A stretch of 38,179 nucleotides of DNA from Spongiactinospora gelatinilytica. Lineage in GTDB: Bacteria; Actinomycetota; Actinomycetes; Streptosporangiales; Streptosporangiaceae. Positions 33,067-38,179 of the stretch are shown here, piece by piece (the first letter of the stretch is position 1; each line of letters begins with the position of its first letter). Made by a program: the position numbers and the translations under genes. The notes beneath the pieces were generated by a model, which saw only the letters and a list, made by a program, of their open reading frames with translations, did no database searches and was not told the origin of the DNA. The stretch is taken from assembly GCF_003236385.1 (NCBI RefSeq), contig NZ_POUA01000026.1, positions 1 to 38,179 of the forward strand, read 5' to 3'.

Positions 33067-34147
33067 GGAACTCCCGCAGATCGGCGAGATGGGGAGCGAT
33101 GTCGATGCCGCGGTCGGCGAGCCAGGCGTCGCTGTCGTAGGAGGCGCGGTACCGCTCGCCTCCGTCGCAGATCAGCGTCACCACGCTGCCCCGCTCGCCG
33201 GTCCGCCGCATCTCGGTGAGGACCTGCACGGCCGCCGCCACGTTGGTGCCGGTGGAGCCGCCGACGTTCAGGCCGGTCACCTCGCGGACCCACCGCATCG
33301 CCGCGATGGACAGCGCGTCCGGCACGCGGATCATGCGGTCGATCACCGACGGCAGGAACGACGGCTCCACCCGCGGGCGGCCGATGCCCTCGATGCGCGA
33401 GCCCGGGGCGGTCGCCGAGAAGTCGCCGCCGGTCCAGGCCGGATAGAACGCCGACCCCTCAGGGTCCACCACGGCCAGGCGGGTCGCGTGGCGGCGGTAG
33501 CGGATGTAGCGGCCGATGGTGGCGGACGTGCCGCCGGTACCCGCGCCGACCACGATCCAGGTGGGTTCGGGATAGGGCTCCAGTTCCATCTGCTGGAAGA
33601 TGGACTCGGCGATGTTGTTGTTGCCCCGCCAGTCGGTGGCCCGCTCGGCGTAGGTGAACTGGTCCATGAAGTGCCCGCCCGACTCGGCGGCCAGCCGGTG
33701 CGACTCCGCGTAGATCGCCGACGGGTCCTCGACCAGATGGCACTTGCCGCCGTAGAACTCGATCAGGGCGATCTTCTCCGGCGACGTCGATTCCGGCATG
33801 ACCGCGACGAACGACAGGCCGAGCAGGCGGGCGAAGTACGCCTCGCTGACGGCGGTGGACCCGCTGGAGGCCTCCACGATCGTGGTCTCCGGGCCGATCC
33901 AGCCGTTGGCCACGCCGTACAGGAACAACGAGCGGGCGAGTCGATGTTTGAGTGAACCTGTTGGGTGCACCGACTCGTCTTTCAGGTAGAGGTTTACGTC
34001 CCAGCGTGCGGGCAGCGGAAAGACGTGGAGGTGGGTATCACAACTTCTATGAGCGTCGGCTTCGACCTGGCGGATGGCTTCGGCCGCCCAGCGGCGCGCC
34101 GCGGGGTCATGACGATCGACTTGCTGCATGACGACCACGGTAGCCAT
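33056..34147 (-). CDS. cds1: PLP-dependent cysteine desulfhydrase (Cds1-like)
   Basis: A 363-aa fold-type II PLP enzyme of the cysteine synthase superfamily. The PLP lysine is Lys67 in [11 protein letters not shown], with [13 protein letters not shown] (substrate loop), [18 protein letters not shown] (phosphate cup) and [11 protein letters not shown]. The sequence is closest in style to Cds1 of mycobacteria, which degrades L-cysteine to pyruvate, sulfide and ammonia. Cysteine synthase activity cannot be fully excluded. ATG codons at 34147 and 34129 are both possible and neither has a clear Shine-Dalgarno. It is divergent from the SigR-like gene and convergent with the siderophore-binding gene. 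Confidence 0.88.
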   Translation of the reverse strand: MATVVVMQQVDRHDPAARRWAAEAIRQVEADAHRSCDTHLHVFPLPARWDVNLYLKDESVHPTGSLKHRLARSLFLYGVANGWIGPETTIVEASSGSTAVSEAYFARLLGLSFVAVMPESTSPEKIALIEFYGGKCHLVEDPSAIYAESHRLAAESGGHFMDQFTYAERATDWRGNNNIAESIFQQMELEPYPEPTWIVVGAGTGGTSATIGRYIRYRRHATRLAVVDPEGSAFYPAWTGGDFSATAPGSRIEGIGRPRVEPSFLPSVIDRMIRVPDALSIAAMRWVREVTGLNVGGSTGTNVAAAVQVLTEMRRTGERGSVVTLICDGGERYRASYDSDAWLADRGIDIAPHLADLREFLSR

Positions 34148-34176
34148 AGACCATTCGGTGTGATGCCTGCCACACT

Positions 34177-34207
34177 TTGCATCGAATCGAGTAAACAGTG
34201 TTATCCT
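34177..34207 (+). promoter_or_regulatory. Candidate promoter for the sigma factor gene
   Basis: TTGCAT (34177-34182) and TTATCC/TATCCT (34201-34207) at 18-19-base spacing. This would give a leader of about 190 bases before the ATG. A clear SigR-type GGAAT-N18-GTT promoter was not found. Confidence 0.35.
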
Positions 34208-34404
34208 AATGAGACTTGCCTGGCCCTTGGTGTGAGTACGTCCGCCGCATGCCCGGGTAACGCTAGACCCCCTGAGCAGGAAAGACTCTTAACGAAACCA
34301 TTACGGCCTGCCTGGGACGATGACGTGGCCGCCGAAGAAGCGGATGGGCGCGTCATGCCTATCGCTGTGTGGTTACGGGGGGAAGAGTACGAGGGGGATA
34401 CGAC

Positions 34405-34992
34405 ATGATCTCTATGACCGAAGAGCAGCGCCAGGCGTGGTTCGAACGCGACGTCGTGCCCGTCACCGCGCAACTTTACGCATCCGCGATGCGCCTGACC
34501 CGCAACTCGGCAGACGCCGAGGACCTCGTGCAGGAGACCGTGGCGAAGGCCTACACCTCGTACCACCAGTTCCGCGAGGGCACCAACCTCAAGGCCTGGC
34601 TGCATCGCATCCTGACCAACAACTTCATCAACGACTACCGCAAGAAGCAGCGCTCGCCCAAGCTGTCGGCGACGGAGGACATCGAGGACTGGCAGCTCGC
34701 CGCCGCCGAGTCCCACATGTCGACGGGGCTCCGTTCCGCCGAGTCCGAGGCGCTCGACGCGCTGCCCGACAACGTCGTGATGAACGCCCTGCGGTCGCTC
34801 CCTGACGAGTTCCGGGAGGCCGTCTACCTGGCCGATGTCGAGGGATTCGCCTACAAGGAGATCGCCGAGCGGATGGGCACGCCCATCGGCACGGTGATGT
34901 CCCGCCTGCACCGCGGCCGGCGGCAGCTCCGCGGCATGCTCGAGGGCTACGCCCGCGAGGTCGGCGCGCTGCGCGTCCCGGTAGCCGTGTAG
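34405..34992 (+). CDS. SigR-like ECF RNA polymerase sigma factor (orphan)
   Basis: A 195-aa group 4 (ECF) sigma factor. Region 2 includes [20 protein letters not shown] and [20 protein letters not shown]; region 4 includes [20 protein letters not shown] and [20 protein letters not shown]. The region 4 sequence is very like SigR/SigH, the thiol-oxidative-stress sigma of actinomycetes. Normally an anti-sigma gene of the RsrA type follows; here the next gene is on the opposite strand and unrelated. GAGGGGG precedes the ATG at 34405. An upstream in-frame GTG (34369) could give a longer isoform, as known for SigR. It is divergent from the cds1-like gene. Confidence 0.92.
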   Translation: MISMTEEQRQAWFERDVVPVTAQLYASAMRLTRNSADAEDLVQETVAKAYTSYHQFREGTNLKAWLHRILTNNFINDYRKKQRSPKLSATEDIEDWQLAAAESHMSTGLRSAESEALDALPDNVVMNALRSLPDEFREAVYLADVEGFAYKEIAERMGTPIGTVMSRLHRGRRQLRGMLEGYAREVGALRVPVAV

Positions 34993-35061
34993 ACCCCGGC
35001 CTCAGCCCTCGCCCGCCTCACCTGCCCCGGGTCCGGTGCGTCCGCTCCCAGGTCAGAACGG

Positions 35062-35091
35062 CCCTGACGCCTGCCCCGGCGGAGGTCAGGG
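35062..35091. terminator. Hairpin between the sigma gene and the MEDS gene
   Basis: CCCTGAC (35062-35068) pairs with GTCAGGG (35085-35091), with additional GCC/GGC pairs inside. It overlaps the stop of the convergent gene and may serve both directions. Confidence 0.5.
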
Positions 35092-36036
35092 GAGGATCAT
35101 GTGCAGGCGGACCCGCAGTACTCCCGCGGTGTGGCGGGTCTCGACGAGGTCGCAGAGCTGGCGGCTGATCCACAGGCCGTAGCCGCGCGGCGACTCAGGG
35201 CGGGGCGGGAGGAATCCGGGAAGCGGCAGGTCCAGGCGTCCTCCGGGGTCGGCGATCTCGCAGATGAGTTCGCTGCCCGCCGTCCAGATGGCGACCGAGC
35301 CCGAGCCACCGCCGTGCTCCACGGTGTTGGCGGCGATCTCCGACATGCTGAGCACCAGGGAGCCGACCGTGTCCCGGTCCAGGCCCGCGCCCTCGCCCGC
35401 CGCCGCGACGACCTGCCGTACCCGGCCCAGGTCGCGCGGCGTGAAGGCGACGACGACGCGGGAGGGCGGCGGGTCGGGGAAGGGCAGCTCGTCGCCGCTG
35501 AGCAGGAAGTGCTGCGGCGGGACGTAGCCGCGGCTGAGGTCGAGACCGTTGCCGTTCAGGGTCCAGGGGTGGGCGCGCATGGCGTCCTCCAGGACCTGCG
35601 GCGGTGTCGCCCGCTCGTCGTACAGGCACAGCGCCACGATCGGCGCGTCCGCGAAGGCCAGGTTGATGGCCGCCTCGTACCTGATCCACTCCCGGATGTC
35701 GCGCTCCTTGCGTCCCAGCCAGACCGGCTCGCCGACCAGCAGCGTCTGGCGTTTGGCCCACGGCTCGGCGTACTCGTGGTAGGCGGTCAGAGTGCGGGCC
35801 GGGTGGGTGTACCAGGTGGTCTTGAGCCGCCGGTCGACCCGGGCCGCGTCCTCGCCCAGCATCTCGGCGAGCAGGTCCAGCATGGGCTGCCCGGTCACCA
35901 CGAGGATGTCGTGGCCTTCCCGCAACGCCTCGCCGACCAGCGGGAGGACCAGGCGCAGGTAGCTCTCATCGGAGCCGTACGGCACAGCGATGTGCGCGAA
36001 CGACCCCGACCTGAAAAGTGCGCGCTCGGGCTGCAC
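35086..36036 (-). CDS. MEDS-domain protein with anti-sigma-type ATPase domain
   Basis: A 316-aa soluble two-domain protein. Residues about 10-175 form a MEDS/DcmR-like sensory domain (HIAVPYGSDESYLRLVLPLV, DILVVTGQPMLDLLAEMLG). Residues about 190-315 form an RsbW/SpoIIAB-like HATPase with N-box SEIAANTVEHGG and the GYGLWISRQLCDLVE box. Such proteins bind or phosphorylate anti-sigma antagonists or sigma-B-like factors in Streptomyces and relatives; the partner is unknown and not visible nearby. The GTG start at 36036 is preceded by a clear promoter and no Shine-Dalgarno. Confidence 0.92.
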   Translation of the reverse strand: MQPERALFRSGSFAHIAVPYGSDESYLRLVLPLVGEALREGHDILVVTGQPMLDLLAEMLGEDAARVDRRLKTTWYTHPARTLTAYHEYAEPWAKRQTLLVGEPVWLGRKERDIREWIRYEAAINLAFADAPIVALCLYDERATPPQVLEDAMRAHPWTLNGNGLDLSRGYVPPQHFLLSGDELPFPDPPPSRVVVAFTPRDLGRVRQVVAAAGEGAGLDRDTVGSLVLSMSEIAANTVEHGGGSGSVAIWTAGSELICEIADPGGRLDLPLPGFLPPRPESPRGYGLWISRQLCDLVETRHTAGVLRVRLHMILP

Positions 36037-36043
36037 GGTGATG

Positions 36044-36073
36044 AACGTAACAAGCCTCCGCCGATGCTGACAA
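36044..36073 (-). promoter_or_regulatory. Promoter of the MEDS gene
   Basis: On the minus strand TTGTCA (36073-36068), 18 bases, TACGTT (36049-36044), then seven bases to the GTG at 36036. This is a complete sigma-70-type promoter with a leaderless start. Confidence 0.65.
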
Positions 36074-36080
36074 TGTCAGC
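36066..36080. promoter_or_regulatory. Palindrome over the MEDS-gene -35
   Basis: GCTGAC-AAT-GTCAGC is a perfect 6-3-6 inverted repeat covering the -35 hexamer. It is a likely repressor or activator site, or could double as a mini-hairpin after the EamA gene. Confidence 0.55.
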
Positions 36081-36088
36081 GGCCCGGG

Positions 36089-36925
36089 CTAGCCGGTGGC
36101 GATCAGCGCGACCGCGGCGAGCGCCATGACCACCCCGCCCATCTGGAGCCGGCGCAGGCGCTCCCGCAGCACGAACCTGGCCAGCAGGATCGTCGTCGCC
36201 GGATACAGCGACACCAGCACGGCCACCAGGCTGAGCAGCCCGCGCTGGGCGGCCAGCAGGTAGAGCATGTTGGCGAGCATGTCCAGCACGCCGGAGACCG
36301 CGATGATGGGCAGCGCGCCCGGCCCCGGCCGCACCGTGCGCCGGGTGATCAGGGCGAGCACCACGACCAGCGCGATCGACACGGTTCTTGCCCCGGCCAG
36401 CGGCCACAGCCCGGCGTCGTGGGGAGCCTGGGCGACCAGGATGAAGAAGCCGCCGAACCCCGCGCCCGCGGCCAGCGCGGACAGCAGTGGTCCCGTCGGA
36501 GCGGAGGCCGCCGCGCCTTTCGGCGCACGGCTCACCAGCAGTACGGCGGCCAGCGCGAGCACGACCCCGGCGAGGGCCGTCAACGCGGGACGCTCGCCGG
36601 ACACCAGCCCGAACAGCACCGGCACGGCGGCCGACGTGGTCGCCGTGGTGGGCGCGACGACCGACATGGTGCCCGCGGCCAGGGCGCGGTAGAACAGCAG
36701 CAGGCCGGTCGTTCCCGACACGCCGGCGACCATGCCCCACAGCAGCGCCTCCACGGAGGGCGAGCCGGGCATCGCGGACAGCACCGCCGCCACGAAGACC
36801 AGCCCGGAGAACTGCGAGAGGACGACGACGGCCAGCAGACGGGAACGCCTGGTGGCCAGCCCGCCGAAGAAGTCGGCGGTGCCGTACACCAGCGCGCACG
36901 CGGTGGCGAGGACGACTGCGGTCAA
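36089..36925 (-). CDS. EamA/DMT-family exporter
   Basis: A 278-aa transporter with ten predicted membrane helices in two EamA repeats (ATACALVYGTADFFGGLATR ... LLVSRAP; PLLSALAAGAGFGGFFILVA ... VALIATG). Such proteins usually export amino acids, drugs or metabolites; the substrate is unknown. The TTG at 36925 has GGAG six bases upstream and gives the standard N-terminal helix; a longer frame from 36973 lies inside the operator region. It is divergent from an XRE-cupin regulator that probably represses it. Confidence 0.9.
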   Translation of the reverse strand: MTAVVLATACALVYGTADFFGGLATRRSRLLAVVVLSQFSGLVFVAAVLSAMPGSPSVEALLWGMVAGVSGTTGLLLFYRALAAGTMSVVAPTTATTSAAVPVLFGLVSGERPALTALAGVVLALAAVLLVSRAPKGAAASAPTGPLLSALAAGAGFGGFFILVAQAPHDAGLWPLAGARTVSIALVVVLALITRRTVRPGPGALPIIAVSGVLDMLANMLYLLAAQRGLLSLVAVLVSLYPATTILLARFVLRERLRRLQMGGVVMALAAVALIATG

Positions 36926-36945
36926 GGAGTGCTCCGGTTCACTGA

Positions 36946-36986
36946 GTTGTACCAGTAGTACAACGAAGTACACCAGAGTGGTGCAA
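36946..36986. promoter_or_regulatory. Paired operators between the EamA gene and the XRE-cupin gene
   Basis: GTTGTAC-N5-GTACAAC (36946-36964) is a perfect 7-5-7 inverted repeat. A second, imperfect site GTACACC-N5-GGTGCAA (36968-36986) has the same spacing, 22 bp away centre to centre. It is the likely binding site of the XRE-cupin regulator. Confidence 0.7.
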
Positions 36987-37007
36987 CCAACTGCAAATCA
37001 GGTTCAC

Positions 37008-37020
37008 TACAATGCACTGT
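37008..37020 (+). promoter_or_regulatory. Leaderless -10 of the XRE-cupin gene
   Basis: TACAAT (37008-37013) lies seven bases before the ATG at 37021; there is no Shine-Dalgarno and no good -35. Confidence 0.55.
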
Positions 37021-37602
37021 ATGTCGAACGACAACGGGGCTCTCGCCGCGGCCATCGCGAACAACGTGCGGGCGCAGCGCGCGCACCGCCGGATGACCCT
37101 GGACGAGCTGGCGGCCAGGTCCGGGGTGAGCCGGGGCATGCTGGTGCAGGTCGAGCAGGCCCGGACCAACCCCAGTGTGACCACGCTGGCCCGCATCGGC
37201 GACGCCCTCGGCGTCACCGTGGCCCGGCTCGTGGAGGTCGCCGACACCCCGGTGGTCCGGGTGGTCGGGAGTGCGGGGGTGGTCACGTTCCAGCACGGCC
37301 AGGGATCGGCCCGGCTGCTGGTCGGTACCGACGCCCCGGCGATCCTGGAGCTGTGGGACTGGCGGCTCGCCCCGGGGGAGTACCACGACGGCGACGCGCA
37401 CCCGGCGGGCACCCGCGAGATGATCACGGTGATCGAGGGCGAGCTGACCCTGACCGTGCTCGGCCAGGACTACCACGTCCGCACCGACGAAGCCGCCCTG
37501 TTCAGCGCCGACCGCCCGCACCGCTACGCCAACGGCGGCACCTCCACCTGCCGTTTCATCATGGTCGTCACCGAGCCCGCCGAGCTTCCCGACCGCCGTT
37601 AG
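37021..37602 (+). CDS. XRE-family regulator with C-terminal cupin domain
   Basis: A 193-aa regulator. An N-terminal lambda-repressor-type helix-turn-helix (about residues 12-66, with MTLDELAARSGVSRGMLVQV and NPSVTTLARIGDALGV) is followed by a cupin (about 110-190, REMITVIEGELTLTVLGQDY and ALFSADRPHRYAN) that would bind a small ligand. This architecture commonly regulates an adjacent exporter. The start at 37021 suits the leaderless -10; an ATG three codons earlier lies within that promoter. It is divergent from the EamA gene, with paired operators between. Confidence 0.94.
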   Translation: MSNDNGALAAAIANNVRAQRAHRRMTLDELAARSGVSRGMLVQVEQARTNPSVTTLARIGDALGVTVARLVEVADTPVVRVVGSAGVVTFQHGQGSARLLVGTDAPAILELWDWRLAPGEYHDGDAHPAGTREMITVIEGELTLTVLGQDYHVRTDEAALFSADRPHRYANGGTSTCRFIMVVTEPAELPDRR

Positions 37603-37716
37603 CGGGGCGTCCCGCGCGTTCGATTACGATCGGGTAGCAACCGGGCCGGTGAGGCGAACTCGGGCCTTGATGGTGGGTACATCACTCTCTGTGCAACACG
37701 CGGGAGTTGGCCGCTG

Positions 37717-38022
37717 GTGACTGATGCCCAAGCGGCGATAGGCAAGCTCCGGGCCGAGCTGATCGGTCTGGGAGTCACCGACGCGTACGAGGTCTGCGAT
37801 GACTCCACCCTCTCGGTGTGGATCGGGCTCGTGGTGAGCTTCCGCGACGGAAGCTACCGCTGGCGGGAGGGGCCGGTCCGGCACCACCACTCCGGCAGCG
37901 ATCCGGTCGGATGTGCCGTCCGGGTGGCGCGTCGTTACGCCGAACTGCGGGCCGATGTCCCACCATGGTGGGAGGACCTGGCCAGAATTCTGCGGGGGGA
38001 GTCGGCCCAGGACTACCCATGA
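37717..38022 (+). CDS. Hypothetical protein (101 aa)
   Basis: I do not recognise this protein. The N-terminal half is mixed alpha/beta (AAIGKLRAELIGLGVTDAYE, LSVWIGLVVSFRDGSYRWRE), then a His-rich turn (RHHHSG) and a helix (CAVRVARRYAELRADV). It has no signal peptide. GTG start with GGGAG about 12 bases upstream; an ATG five bases further on is in another frame. It is a single gene between the XRE-cupin regulator and a lipoprotein gene. It resembles small conserved proteins of actinomycetes that often accompany regulators, but I cannot assign it. Confidence 0.7.
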   Translation: MTDAQAAIGKLRAELIGLGVTDAYEVCDDSTLSVWIGLVVSFRDGSYRWREGPVRHHHSGSDPVGCAVRVARRYAELRADVPPWWEDLARILRGESAQDYP

Positions 38023-38085
38023 CACCCCGCCGGGCTTTCGGCCGCCCCCCACCGCCGGCCCAGATCAACGAACAAGGGCGGCCCG

Positions 38086-38179
38086 GTGTTCTGGACCAAA
38101 AAGATGATTACGGCGCTGGTGGTCGCGTTGGTCGCGTTGGTCGGGGTGGCCGGGTGCGCGGGGGAGCGGCAGGGCAAGG
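38086..38179 (+). CDS. N-terminus of a lipoprotein, cut by the window edge
   Basis: 31 codons are visible. They begin MFWTKKMITALVVALVALVG, a lipoprotein signal peptide with lipobox VAGC (Cys24), and run off the end of the window. AAGGGCGG lies a few bases upstream of the GTG; an ATG at 38104 is a possible alternative start. A 9-base tandem repeat (GTCGCGTTG twice) encodes part of the hydrophobic core. The mature domain is unseen, so the function is unknown. Confidence 0.75.
   Translation, partial: MFWTKKMITALVVALVALVGVAGCAGERQGK

Noticed and set aside
34285-34330. SigR-type autoregulated promoter (GGAAT-N18-GTT) before the sigma gene
   Set aside because: GGAAAG at 34279 has no matching GTT at the right spacing.
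35086-36036. MEDS-HATPase protein as the anti-sigma partner of the neighbouring ECF sigma factor
   Set aside because: ECF factors of the SigR type use zinc-binding RsrA-like anti-sigmas; HATPase proteins act on sigma-B-type factors. The genes are also convergent.

Overview
This 38 kb window is high-GC DNA whose gene content and order are those of an actinomycete chromosome. The order ndgR-leuC-leuD-hup-cofC-gpsA-ddl-thiL-rpmB-recG-rsmD-coaD-rpmF-rnc-mutM-smc-ftsY is the conserved actinobacterial core block. F420 synthesis (cofC), an NdgR-type regulator, a sigma-R-like ECF factor and many leaderless-looking genes fit a Streptosporangiales-type organism. That placement is an inference; no rRNA or other decisive marker is present.

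Layout. 1-4.7 kb: an unrecognised acidic protein, then the IclR-type leucine regulator divergent from leuCD. 4.7-5.4 kb: a repeat-rich gap, a small helical protein and nucleoid protein HU. 5.8-12.7 kb: small housekeeping operons for F420 (cofC with an OB-like mini-protein), phospholipid precursors (a PlsC-type acyltransferase and gpsA), a PLP enzyme that appears to lack its Schiff-base lysine, D-Ala-D-Ala ligase, a DUF3515 lipoprotein, a stand-alone Lrp/AsnC sensor domain and thiamine-monophosphate kinase. 12.8-16.1 kb: an anchored protein with a CBM2-like domain and a convergent NarL-type two-component pair, which interrupt the core block. 16.2-29.0 kb: rpmB, recG, rsmD-coaD, DUF177-rpmF, rnc-mutM-acyP, a conserved coiled-coil mini-protein, smc and ftsY (ribosome, DNA repair, chromosome segregation, SRP targeting).

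At 29.0 kb the core order stops and accessory genes begin. These are a complete ferric-siderophore importer (ATPase, two permeases and a divergent binding lipoprotein) under a double IdeR/DmdR-type iron box, a Cds1-like cysteine desulfhydrase divergent from an orphan SigR-like ECF sigma factor, a MEDS/anti-sigma ATPase protein, an EamA exporter divergent from an XRE-cupin regulator, a small unknown protein, and the N-terminus of a lipoprotein cut by the window edge.

The most unusual features are not classical genes. One is a dispersed intergenic repeat with three copies in the window, two of which end exactly on an ATG. Another is a thiL gene whose only well-placed start after a perfect Shine-Dalgarno is ATC. 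A third is a ten-base, helically phased tandem repeat in front of thiL. There is also an Arg in place of the PLP lysine in the cystathionine-lyase-like protein, and a recurrent TANNNT-N6-8-start pattern that suggests leaderless transcription. No CRISPR array, tRNA, rRNA, insertion sequence or prophage was seen.
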